Below, one piece after another: positions 5,648 to 12,232 of a DNA stretch of 12,944 nt (the first letter of the stretch is position 1; every line of letters starts with the position of its first letter). Origin of the DNA: an uncultured Clostridium sp. (GTDB lineage: Bacteria; Cyanobacteriota; Vampirovibrionia; Gastranaerophilales; Gastranaerophilaceae); NCBI GenBank assembly GCA_958449715.1, contig CAUDIU010000048.1:1-12944 (forward strand), in the 5' to 3' direction. Both the position numbers and the translations under genes were made by a program. Under the pieces are notes generated by a model. The model saw nothing but the letters and a program-made list of their open reading frames with translations. It ran no database searches and was not told the origin of the DNA.

Positions 5648-6184
5648 ATGGAAGATAATAATTACAAACATGAAGAATTCGATGATTGCTTTCTATGCAA
5701 ACATCCCGCACTTAAACATGTATTAATCGGACTTCTTGTATTTTTAGGTGCATATGCAGCATTTTATGTTGTAGCAGATTGGCACTTTAAAAGAATGATG
5801 GATCCTTTAATGCAAATGCAAAAAATGGATAGAGCACTAATGCAGCAAGAGCACCGATTTGACAGAATGGCAAGAAAAGAAATGCAACGTCAATACAGAA
5901 TGGAAAGACATGTTGCTCAATTTGTTCATGTAGAAAAAATGGATGATGCATATAAAATCATTATTGATTTAAGACCATTTGATAATGATGAAAAAAATGT
6001 CGAAGTAAAAGCTGATGGTAACACAATTATTATCAACGCAGCAGGCGAAAAAAATATGCATCATAAACAAGAAATTATGAAATACTCCCAAGCTTTCGCT
6101 TTTGGTGAAAAAATAGATACAAATAATATTACAAAAGTACGTGACGGAAATAATTATATAATTACAGTTCCGTTTGATGACTAA
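5648..6184 (+). CDS. Membrane-anchored Hsp20/alpha-crystallin-like protein
   Basis: This 178-residue protein has three parts. The N-terminal cytosolic head contains Cys14 and Cys17 (CFLC). A single transmembrane segment covers about residues 22-44 (LKHVLIGLLVFLGAYAAFYVVADW). A Met- and Gln-rich charged helix (about 50-90) leads to a C-terminal domain resembling an alpha-crystallin sandwich (about 100-176: AYKIIIDLRPFDN, VEVKADGNTIIINAAGEK, and NNYIITVPF, the last like the GVLTITVPK strand of Hsp20). The acidic head and the basic HFKR just after the segment leave topology ambiguous; the domain may face either side. It has a good Shine-Dalgarno site (AAAGGAG) and promoter, and a strong terminator follows. 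A tethered holdase protecting membrane or envelope proteins is an inference. The fold assignment rests on strand pattern rather than strong motif identity. Confidence 0.75.
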   Translation: MEDNNYKHEEFDDCFLCKHPALKHVLIGLLVFLGAYAAFYVVADWHFKRMMDPLMQMQKMDRALMQQEHRFDRMARKEMQRQYRMERHVAQFVHVEKMDDAYKIIIDLRPFDNDEKNVEVKADGNTIIINAAGEKNMHHKQEIMKYSQAFAFGEKIDTNNITKVRDGNNYIITVPFDD

Positions 6185-6214
6185 TAATAAAAGCCGAATA
6201 TTTTAATAACAAAT

Positions 6215-6243
6215 ATAAAAGCCTTACCAAGTAAGGCTTTTAT
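6215..6243. terminator. Bidirectional terminator fused to the next promoter
   Basis: ATAAAAGCCTTA (6215-6226) and TAAGGCTTTTAT (6232-6243) form a perfect 12-bp stem with a 5-nt loop. The -10 element of the next gene starts three bases later, so any -35 contacts fall inside the hairpin. Confidence 0.85.
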
Positions 6244-6245
6244 GC

Positions 6246-6251
6246 TATAAT
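6246..6251 (+). promoter_or_regulatory. -10 element placed for a leaderless response-regulator mRNA
   Basis: A perfect TATAAT ends six bases before the ATG at 6258, with no Shine-Dalgarno sequence. TTACCA (6224-6229), inside the terminator loop and arm, is the best -35 candidate, with a 16-base spacer. Confidence 0.6.
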
Positions 6252-6257
6252 TTTTAT

Positions 6258-6644
6258 ATGAAAAAAGTTTTAATAGTAGATGATTCACATAAGTGGGTAG
6301 AATATCATAAAAGTGCAGTCGAAGAAATTTTTAAAGACGAAGTTGAAATTGATACAGCATTCTCAGCTAAAGAAGGTGTTGAAAAACTTACATTATCAAT
6401 TGATTCTCCGTATGATTTTATATTCACTGATATGCAGATGGAACCTGATTTTATACCGCTTTATGCAGGGGAATGGTTCATCAAGCAGATTAAATTTTTT
6501 AACGAATACAAAAATACCAAAATTATTATTATTTCTGCAACAAGCAATATTCGCCAAATAGCTGAAAATTATAATGTTGACTACATTCCTAAATACAAAT
6601 GTAATGACATAAATGAATATTGTAACAAATTATTAAATAATTAA
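6258..6644 (+). CDS. Single-domain response regulator (CheY-like receiver)
   Basis: The 128 residues are one complete receiver domain and nothing more. Key residues are the acidic pair Asp8-Asp9, phosphoacceptor Asp58 (in DFIFTDMQM), the Ser/Thr switch in IIIISATS (about 89-96) and the conserved Lys in YIPKYK. The usual KP is KY here. The loop after the acceptor (MEPDFIPLYAGEWFIKQI) is longer than in CheY. With no output domain it should act by binding a partner or as a phosphotransfer intermediate. A histidine kinase without a sensor is encoded 2.2 kb upstream on the same strand and is a candidate donor, but nothing in the sequence proves the link. A leaderless mRNA is predicted. The gene is not obviously co-transcribed with its neighbours, because a terminator precedes it. 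Confidence 0.93.
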   Translation: MKKVLIVDDSHKWVEYHKSAVEEIFKDEVEIDTAFSAKEGVEKLTLSIDSPYDFIFTDMQMEPDFIPLYAGEWFIKQIKFFNEYKNTKIIIISATSNIRQIAENYNVDYIPKYKCNDINEYCNKLLNN

Positions 6645-6720
6645 TCAATTTATTAAAGTTTCTCCTACAAATGACCGATACAAAAAATGTTGATAGGTTA
6701 GACAAAAAGGAGATTTAAGA

Positions 6721-6870
6721 ATGTACGGTTACATAAGTTGGCCAGGTGTATACAGTTTTAAAGAAGAAATTGGTATGTTCATGGAATACTTACGTGAACA
6801 AATTGATGAAGTGATGAAAAAGATTGAAGAAACAGAAGATTTAGTTGCGGACAAAGCAGCTAAAGTATAG
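6721..6870 (+). CDS. Small 49-residue protein of unknown function
   Basis: The ATG at 6721 has a strong Shine-Dalgarno AAGGAG 8 nt upstream, and the frame runs 49 codons to TAG, followed by a 13-bp terminator. The N-terminus is aromatic (MYGYISWPGVYSF). The rest (about 14-46) is a charged amphipathic helix with heptad-like hydrophobic spacing (IGMFMEYLREQIDEVMKKIEETEDLV), suggesting a coiled coil or docking helix. No transmembrane segment is present. TCTCCT at 6661-6666 is complementary to AGGAGA of the ribosome site (6708-6713), so the leader could mask it. I do not recognise a family. The clean start, helix character and terminator argue that it is a real gene. It may be separate from the response regulator, which ends 76 bases upstream. 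Confidence 0.72.
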   Translation: MYGYISWPGVYSFKEEIGMFMEYLREQIDEVMKKIEETEDLVADKAAKV

Positions 6871-6889
6871 TTGATGATTATGGATATGT

Positions 6890-6921
6890 AAAGCCGGTAA
6901 AAGATTTTTTACCGGCTTTTT
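6890..6921. terminator. Bidirectional terminator between the small ORF and clpB
   Basis: AAAGCCGGTAAAA (6890-6902) and TTTTACCGGCTTT (6907-6919) form a perfect 13-bp stem with a 4-nt loop, and a T-run follows on the plus strand. It begins one base after the clpB stop codon, so it probably serves both converging transcripts. Confidence 0.9.
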
Positions 6922-6922
6922 G

Positions 6923-9532
6923 TTATTTCTTATCAAAAACTAATGAATTATCCTTGCAGTCAATTTTAATTTTATCACCTTTAACAAATTGACCGTCAAG
7001 AATTGACATAGACATCGGAATTTCAACTAACTGTCTTATTACACGTCTTAGAGGTCTTGCACCATATAGAGGTTCATAACCTTCATTTGCAAGAAAATGT
7101 TTTGCTCCTTCTGTGATTTCTAATTCAATATCCTGATCTGCCAAACGTTTTTTCAAGGATTCAGTTTGGATATCCACAATTTGCATCAATTCATTAAGAG
7201 TAAGAGCTTTAAACATAATAATTTCATCAATACGATTTAAAAATTCAGGTTTAAATTTTTCTTTCAAAGCATGATTAAGTTCTTCTTTTTTCTCATCTTC
7301 TGAAAGATTTTCATCCAAAATAACATCACTTCCAAGATTACTTGTCATAATGATAACAGTATTTTTAAAATCAATTAATCTGCCTTGCCCGTCAGTCAAA
7401 CGACCGTCATCAAACATTTGGAGCATAAGGTTAAATACATCAGGGTGAGCCTTTTCAACCTCATCGAAAAGCACAACCGAATATGGCTTACGTCTGACAG
7501 CTTCAGTTAATTGTCCGCCATCTTCATACCCGACATACCCTGCAGTTGCACCGACTAAACGGGATATTGCAGCCTTTTCCATAAACTCTGACATATCAAT
7601 TCTTATAAGAGCATTTTCATCATTAAATAATGTATAAGCTAAAGTTTTTCCGAGTTCAGTCTTACCAACCCCTGTAGGTCCTAAGAAAAGGAATGTTCCA
7701 ATAGGTCTTTTAGGATCTCTCAGACCTGAACGGGAAAGTCGAATTGCATTTGCAATCTTTTTAACAGCTTCATCTTGTCCTACAACTCTTTTGTGCATAA
7801 CATCTTCCATACCGATTAACTTTTTAGCTTCGTCTTCCATTAATCGATTAACCGGAATTCCTGTCCATTTTGCAACAATTGTGGCAATATCATCTTCATC
7901 AACTTCTTCTTTTAACAATCTTTTTTTACCTGATTGAGCTTGAATAGCTTTTAATTTGCTTTCCATATCAAGCATTTGGCTGTACTGAACTTCTAAAGAT
8001 GCAGCCATTGAAGGATTTTTCTTGTTTAATTCAATTTGAGCTTTCAACTTTTCTATATTACGTTTTACAGCTGCAGAGGAATCTATGACTTTTTTCTCTT
8101 TTAGCCACTGTTCTTTTAATTTCTCAATTTTAGAATCTAAATCAGTGATTTTTTTATTAATTTTTTCTACTTTTTTCAAAGCTTCTTCAGTACCGTCTTT
8201 TTCCAAAGCTTTTTTATTCATCTCTAATTGAATTTTATCTCTGATAAATACATCAATTTCTTCAGGCATAGTGTCAATTTCAATTCTTAAAGCTGATGCT
8301 GCTTCATCTAATAAATCAATCGCTTTATCAGGCAGAGATCTGTCAGAAATATATCTGTGAGATAATTTTACAGCTGCAACAATTGCAGAATCCATAATTT
8401 TTACACTATGATAACCTTCATATTTATCTTTTAGACCTCTTAAAATACTTATTGTTGTATCAACAGATGGCTCATCTGCCATTACAGGCTGGAAACGGCG
8501 TTCCATAGCTTTGTCTTTTTCAATATATTGACGGTATTCATCAGTTGTAGTCGCACCGATTACTCTAATCCCGCCTCTTGCAAGCATAGGTTTCAAAAGA
8601 TTACCTGCATCAGCAGAACCCTCAGAAGACCCTGCACCCATAATTGTATGAATTTCATCTATAAAAAGCATTAAATCATCTGATTTTTCTTCAATAGCTT
8701 TAAGTACGGATTTCAAACGTTCTTCAAATTCACCTCGATATGAAGCACCTGCAAGCAAAGCTCCCAAATCCAGTGCTAAAATTTTGTCGTTTCTCAAACT
8801 TTCAGGAACATCTCCCGACACAATTCTTTGGGCAAGACCTTCAATAATAGCAGTTTTACCAACCCCAGGCTCACCAATAATTACAGGATTATTTTTAGAA
8901 CGTCTGTTTAAAATCTGGATAGTTCTTCGAATTTCATCATCTCTACCTAATACAGGATCAAGTTTGTTATTTTTAGCAAGCTCTGTTAAATCAGTTGTAT
9001 ATTTTTTCAAAGCTTCATTTTCTTTTTCAGTTTTTTCTGTTGTCTTTTCTGTTTTAGGAGAAGAATTTTCATCAACAGTTTCTTCTAAATTTACAATGTT
9101 ATTAACCTCTTCAGTCATCTTTTCATAAAGTTCAAGTCTGTTAATACCTGATTGCTCCCAAAGATGATCTAAAGTCCTATTATTAAGTCTGAATAATGCT
9201 AAAAACAGATGTTCAATACTGACCTGCTCATCACCACGTTTTTCAGCTTCCTCTTGAGCGACTTTCATTAACTGAATAGTTTCAACAGAAAAGCGAATAT
9301 CAGAAAATTTTCCTCTTGCAAAATACGCACGTTTTGAAACGTAATTGTTAAGTCTGTCAACAATTTCAGGATTATCAACCCCTACACGTTCCAAAAGAAT
9401 CTTTGGCAAATCGTTTTGATCCAACATCAGAGCAAGCATTAAATGCTCAGGTGCAAGTTCAGGATAATTTCTGGCTACAACTATTGATTTTGCTGATTTA
9501 ATAATCGCTTGGACATGATCTGTTAAAAGCAT
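6923..9532 (-). CDS. clpB: ClpB-type protein disaggregase (Hsp100 AAA+)
   Basis: This 869-residue hexameric ATPase pulls proteins out of aggregates together with DnaK and small heat-shock proteins. Domains in order: Clp N-domain repeats (about 1-145), an unusual Thr/Glu/Lys-rich linker (about 150-172), and AAA1 with Walker A GEPGVGKT (220-227), Walker B LFIDE (289-293) and pore loop SYRGEFEERL. The coiled-coil middle domain (about 415-545) separates disaggregases from ClpA/ClpC. AAA2 has Walker A GPTGVGKT (618-625), Walker B VLFDE (687-691) and pore loop GYVGYEDGG (665-673). No ClpP-binding IGF/L loop was seen, consistent with refolding rather than degradation. In the first pore loop Ser replaces the common Lys before Tyr-Arg-Gly. 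The start has AGAGGA 7 nt upstream. It has its own promoter, and no CIRCE operator was found. Confidence 0.97.
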   Translation of the reverse strand: MLLTDHVQAIIKSAKSIVVARNYPELAPEHLMLALMLDQNDLPKILLERVGVDNPEIVDRLNNYVSKRAYFARGKFSDIRFSVETIQLMKVAQEEAEKRGDEQVSIEHLFLALFRLNNRTLDHLWEQSGINRLELYEKMTEEVNNIVNLEETVDENSSPKTEKTTEKTEKENEALKKYTTDLTELAKNNKLDPVLGRDDEIRRTIQILNRRSKNNPVIIGEPGVGKTAIIEGLAQRIVSGDVPESLRNDKILALDLGALLAGASYRGEFEERLKSVLKAIEEKSDDLMLFIDEIHTIMGAGSSEGSADAGNLLKPMLARGGIRVIGATTTDEYRQYIEKDKAMERRFQPVMADEPSVDTTISILRGLKDKYEGYHSVKIMDSAIVAAVKLSHRYISDRSLPDKAIDLLDEAASALRIEIDTMPEEIDVFIRDKIQLEMNKKALEKDGTEEALKKVEKINKKITDLDSKIEKLKEQWLKEKKVIDSSAAVKRNIEKLKAQIELNKKNPSMAASLEVQYSQMLDMESKLKAIQAQSGKKRLLKEEVDEDDIATIVAKWTGIPVNRLMEDEAKKLIGMEDVMHKRVVGQDEAVKKIANAIRLSRSGLRDPKRPIGTFLFLGPTGVGKTELGKTLAYTLFNDENALIRIDMSEFMEKAAISRLVGATAGYVGYEDGGQLTEAVRRKPYSVVLFDEVEKAHPDVFNLMLQMFDDGRLTDGQGRLIDFKNTVIIMTSNLGSDVILDENLSEDEKKEELNHALKEKFKPEFLNRIDEIIMFKALTLNELMQIVDIQTESLKKRLADQDIELEITEGAKHFLANEGYEPLYGARPLRRVIRQLVEIPMSMSILDGQFVKGDKIKIDCKDNSLVFDKK

Positions 9533-9554
9533 TCTAAATTCCTCTTTTTAGAAA

Positions 9555-9583
9555 ATTATAAATGCTTAAAGATAAAATGCCAT
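9555..9583 (-). promoter_or_regulatory. Promoter of clpB
   Basis: On the minus strand ATGGCA (9583-9578) and a perfect TATAAT (9560-9555) are 17 bases apart, 22 bases before the clpB ATG. The -35 abuts the stop codon of the upstream aldolase-like gene, so clpB can be transcribed independently of it. Confidence 0.6.
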
Positions 9584-10353
9584 CATACAATTGCTTGACT
9601 TACCTTTGAGGGATGGATATTTTCTAATCCACCAATTAATGCCTCATAACTATAACCCCATTTGTGGTCGTTATATAAATCAAGGTAATAATCTTTGATA
9701 AGTTTTACATATTCAGAATAATCTTTGCCTAGATATTTCAACAAAAGCTCAATAGGAAGATTTCCACCGCCTCTACCCATTCCAAAAGCTGTTGCATCTA
9801 CACTATAAGCCCCGAGTTCAATTGCTTTAATTGTATTTGTAAAAGCAAGCTGTAAATTGTTATGAGCGTGAAAACTTATTTTTTCAAAACCACAGTCTTG
9901 AAGTCTTTTATAAATCTTCTCAACATCACCAGGCATAAACGATCCAAAACTGTCAGCAAAATACAATGAATTCAAAATATCTTTATTTTTCCAATTTTTT
10001 AAAAGCTCATAATCTTCAAATTTATCAGCAGTCATAAGGTGCAAAAATACCTCAAAACCTTGATTTTTATAATCTTCAATTGCTTTTATTGATTCATGTA
10101 TTTGATGCGGATAACACGCCAATCTAACACAATCAGCTTTTTTGCTCACAGGACAAATATTTTTTGCATCTACCATAATCACAAGTTTAATACTTGAATT
10201 CTCAATACAATCAGGCATAGTATAACCTGCTTCAAAATATTCAATTCCTGTTTTTTCAGCAGCTTTTAAAGTACTGATAATACATTCATCTGAAAAATTC
10301 CATTTATTTACATGCCCGCCATCACGCAGGGTACAGTCTAATATCTTAGTCAT
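9583..10353 (-). CDS. DRE-TIM metallolyase / aldolase-like enzyme
   Basis: This 256-residue protein is a short member of the HMG-CoA lyase-like TIM-barrel superfamily. The signature LDCTLRDGG (5-13) supplies the catalytic Arg10 and metal ligand Asp11. FEAGY (40-44) carries a conserved Glu, FHAHNN (161-166) gives metal ligands His162 and His164, and GMGRGGGN (191-198) is the glycine-rich closing loop. Known relatives make or cleave carbon-carbon bonds next to a keto acid (4-hydroxy-2-oxovalerate aldolase, HMG-CoA lyase, isopropylmalate synthase). The substrate here is unknown. It lacks the C-terminal domain of DmpG and the regulatory domain of LeuA. I prefer the ATG at 10353 over the in-frame TTG at 10359. 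No Shine-Dalgarno is present; TAATAT ends six bases upstream, predicting a leaderless mRNA. It lies between an XRE gene and clpB on the same strand. Confidence 0.85.
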   Translation of the reverse strand: MTKILDCTLRDGGHVNKWNFSDECIISTLKAAEKTGIEYFEAGYTMPDCIENSSIKLVIMVDAKNICPVSKKADCVRLACYPHQIHESIKAIEDYKNQGFEVFLHLMTADKFEDYELLKNWKNKDILNSLYFADSFGSFMPGDVEKIYKRLQDCGFEKISFHAHNNLQLAFTNTIKAIELGAYSVDATAFGMGRGGGNLPIELLLKYLGKDYSEYVKLIKDYYLDLYNDHKWGYSYEALIGGLENIHPSKVSQAIV

Positions 10354-10359
10354 AACCAA

Positions 10360-10365
10360 ATATTA
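10360..10365 (-). promoter_or_regulatory. -10-like element placed for a leaderless aldolase mRNA
   Basis: TAATAT (minus strand, 10365-10360) ends six bases before the ATG at 10353. It is a 4 of 6 match and no good -35 is visible, so this is the weakest of the five leaderless candidates. Confidence 0.35.
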
Positions 10366-10384
10366 GCACAAAAAACAAAATCAA

Positions 10385-10606
10385 TTAAAAAGAAAAATCA
10401 AACAACTCCATAACTTCGACTTCTAAAGCATTCGCAAGAGCTTTTAATTTATCTAATGTCGGATTTGCATCTCCTCGTTCAATATCTCCAATATAGACAA
10501 GACTTATATCACTTTTTTCTGCAAGTTTTTCTTGAGAATATCTTTTTGTTTTACGCAAATATGCAATCTTTGCACCAAGTCTTTTTTCTAAATTTACATT
10601 ATTCAT
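10385..10606 (-). CDS. Small XRE-family HTH regulator (SinR-like)
   Basis: These 73 residues make one complete Cro/C1-type helix-turn-helix domain (about 8-66), with GAKIAYLRKTKRYSQEKLAEKSDISLVYIGDIERGDANPTLDKLKALANAL in textbook order. The C-terminus ends right after the fifth helix, so no dimerisation or sensor domain exists. It starts opposite the LuxR-type gene at 10705, in a 98-base divergent region where the two predicted promoters overlap. Mutual or autoregulation is therefore plausible. The stop is 31 bases from the start of the aldolase-like gene on the same strand, so read-through into that gene is possible. TAAAAT lies six bases before the ATG and there is no Shine-Dalgarno sequence. 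Confidence 0.9.
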   Translation of the reverse strand: MNNVNLEKRLGAKIAYLRKTKRYSQEKLAEKSDISLVYIGDIERGDANPTLDKLKALANALEVEVMELFDFSF

Positions 10607-10612
10607 ATTTAT

Positions 10613-10618
10613 ATTTTA
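10613..10618 (-). promoter_or_regulatory. -10 element placed for a leaderless XRE mRNA
   Basis: TAAAAT (minus strand, 10618-10613) ends six bases before the ATG at 10606. TTAGCA, 18 bases further upstream, is a 4 of 6 -35 candidate. Confidence 0.5.
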
Positions 10619-10623
10619 AATTC

Positions 10624-10652
10624 TTGACTAAATATTTGCTAAATGCTATTAA
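10624..10652 (+). promoter_or_regulatory. Predicted promoter of the LuxR-type gene
   Basis: TTGACT (10624-10629, 5 of 6) and TATTAA (10647-10652, 4 of 6) are 17 bases apart. This would give a leader of about 45 bases containing an AT-only palindrome (AATATATA/TATATATT, 10672-10689). It overlaps the divergent XRE promoter region. Confidence 0.4.
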
Positions 10653-10704
10653 TATGTTTATCTATATTGATAATATATATTTATATATTTAAGGGTTATA
10701 AAAA

Positions 10705-10917
10705 ATGGTTAACAAAACAGAATTTTACTTTACCAATAGAGAAAAAGATATAATTGAGTATATTAAACTTGGATACTCAAATAAGCAAATTGCAAAAACA
10801 TTATACATATCTTTAGGCACTGTAAAACAACACGTATCAAACATTATAAATAAAGCTAATGCAATTAATCGTGTAAATTTAATATTTATTTTAGCTAAAA
10901 ATAAATATTTTAATTAA
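10705..10917 (+). CDS. Stand-alone LuxR/GerE-type HTH protein
   Basis: This 70-residue protein consists only of the four-helix LuxR-family DNA-binding domain: FTNREKDIIEYIKLGYSNKQIAKTLYISLGTVKQHVSNIINKANAINRVNLI. The family-defining Glu (in TNREKDII), the recognition helix GTVKQHVSNI and the final hydrophobic helix are all present. There is no receiver, autoinducer or ATPase domain, as in GerE of Bacillus, so activity must be set by its level or by a partner. AAGGG lies about 10 bases before the ATG, a weak ribosome site. It is divergent from an XRE gene and its last codons overlap the convergent serine hydrolase gene by eight bases. A receiver domain encoded elsewhere, such as the one at 6258, could in principle pair with it, but nothing here shows that. 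Confidence 0.88.
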   Translation: MVNKTEFYFTNREKDIIEYIKLGYSNKQIAKTLYISLGTVKQHVSNIINKANAINRVNLIFILAKNKYFN

Positions 10918-12088
10918 CCATATTATTGTAAATAACTTCAGAAGCCTTAACAATAAATTCCTTACCTAAAGGTGAGTTATGCGGACGATGAGCAAATATT
11001 ACAACAATATATTTTTTACCGTTCGGTGCAAAAACAATACCTGCATCACCTAACATTTTACCGATATCACCTGTTTTGTGAAGAAAAGTAGCGCCCGCAG
11101 GCAAACCTGCTGCAATTAATCTGTTATTGTGAACATGTCCCATGTAATCAAATATTTTTTCACGAGAACTAGTGCTCAAGAATTGAGGATTATCGATATT
11201 ATAAAGAATTTCTGCCATATCACGTGCAGTAGAATGATTAGTACCTCCCAAGTCAGGCAGCCAAGTTTGAACGTATGTGTGTTTTAATCCCCATTGTCTT
11301 ATGCCTGAATTTATATCAGTCATAGATCCAAGACGTGCCATAATCATATTTGTCGCAGAATTATCAGACTCTGTAATCATCATTCTTGCAAGCGTATCTA
11401 TTGAATATTTTGAATTTGCCGCCTTAAATTGCAAACTGCCAGAACCTTCTGTTCTGTAATATTCTGTCAAAGGCATTTCATCATATATTGTCAATTGATT
11501 TTTTTCAATTGAACGGAATAATTGAACCAATACAGGCAATTTTATGATACTTGCAGTCGGGAAAATTTCATTTGCGTTTATATCTACGTAATTTCCTGTT
11601 TCATAATCCCATACATAAATTGAAGGGTGAATAGAAGGATACATTGATGCAAGATTATTTAACTGACTTTCTAATCCTGTTAATTCATTGCCTTCAGTCA
11701 AAGGAGTCATTTGAGGTTTTTTCACCTCAGCACCTTCTAATGAACGTTGTCCCAAGAACCAATGATTTGATAAATAATCAGAAGTTGGGAACAAAAGTCT
11801 TTGATAATCCGCTTTAACCTCTTTGTATGGAGTCGGATTAAACATCATTTTTGTAACCTTGTTAAACCCAATAGGTAAAATAGTAAAACCAAGCAAAGAC
11901 ACTACTGCTACAGACACAAGTCTGTGAATTAAATAGTTTCTTTCAACTTTTTTAGTATTCACTGTACGTCTAACTGGTACAGGATCTTTGACAACTTTTT
12001 CATAACCTTGATTACTATAATAACTAGTATTATAATGGTTAATCCTATATTGCTGCCTATCGTACTGTCTTCTCGCTAATTCCGGCAT
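10910..12088 (-). CDS. Membrane-anchored class A beta-lactamase-fold serine hydrolase
   Basis: This 392-residue protein has a Tyr/Gln/Arg-rich cytosolic N-terminus (1-50), one transmembrane anchor (about 53-75) and an extracytoplasmic beta-lactamase-like domain (about 135-390). Active-site motifs are SIIK (nucleophile Ser180, Lys183), SDN (241-243) and KTG (338-340). The omega-loop region (about 270-290, TWLPDLGGTNHSTARDMAEIL) is short and lacks the ExxLN motif whose Glu activates the deacylating water in true class A enzymes. It may therefore be a slow beta-lactamase, a penicillin-binding or peptidoglycan hydrolase-like enzyme, or another esterase. GGGGAGG lies 13 nt before the ATG, a wide spacing. 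A good promoter gives a roughly 33-base leader. Part of that leader (12101-12111) is complementary to the candidate small RNA near 3160. Confidence 0.88.
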   Translation of the reverse strand: MPELARRQYDRQQYRINHYNTSYYSNQGYEKVVKDPVPVRRTVNTKKVERNYLIHRLVSVAVVSLLGFTILPIGFNKVTKMMFNPTPYKEVKADYQRLLFPTSDYLSNHWFLGQRSLEGAEVKKPQMTPLTEGNELTGLESQLNNLASMYPSIHPSIYVWDYETGNYVDINANEIFPTASIIKLPVLVQLFRSIEKNQLTIYDEMPLTEYYRTEGSGSLQFKAANSKYSIDTLARMMITESDNSATNMIMARLGSMTDINSGIRQWGLKHTYVQTWLPDLGGTNHSTARDMAEILYNIDNPQFLSTSSREKIFDYMGHVHNNRLIAAGLPAGATFLHKTGDIGKMLGDAGIVFAPNGKKYIVVIFAHRPHNSPLGKEFIVKASEVIYNNMVN

Positions 12089-12100
12089 AAATGTTAAATT

Positions 12101-12111
12101 TCCTCCCCAAG
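12101..12111 (-). promoter_or_regulatory. Shine-Dalgarno region complementary to the candidate small RNA
   Basis: The mRNA sequence CTTGGGGAGGA here is perfectly complementary over 11 nt to the unpaired segment of the candidate small RNA (genomic 3156-3166). Pairing would cover the ribosome binding site. Confidence 0.5.
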
Positions 12112-12127
12112 GGCTCCAAGTATTACT

Positions 12128-12156
12128 ATTTTACTTTACATAAATTCAAATGGCAA
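12128..12156 (-). promoter_or_regulatory. Promoter of the serine hydrolase gene
   Basis: On the minus strand TTGCCA (12156-12151) and TAAAAT (12133-12128) are separated by 17 bases. The hexamers match at 4-5 and 5 of 6 positions. The predicted start is near 12121. Confidence 0.65.
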
Positions 12157-12161
12157 GTTAG

Positions 12162-12189
12162 TTTACATTTTTTTAAGTTATAATATAAA
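12162..12189 (+). promoter_or_regulatory. Promoter of the HIT gene
   Basis: TTTACA (12162-12167, 5 of 6) and TATAAA (12184-12189, 5 of 6) are 16 bases apart. It is back to back with the serine hydrolase promoter, the two -35 elements being six bases apart. Confidence 0.5.
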
Positions 12190-12232
12190 AAAATTCATCA
12201 ATCAGGCTAGTAATACTAATTAAGGAGAGAAA

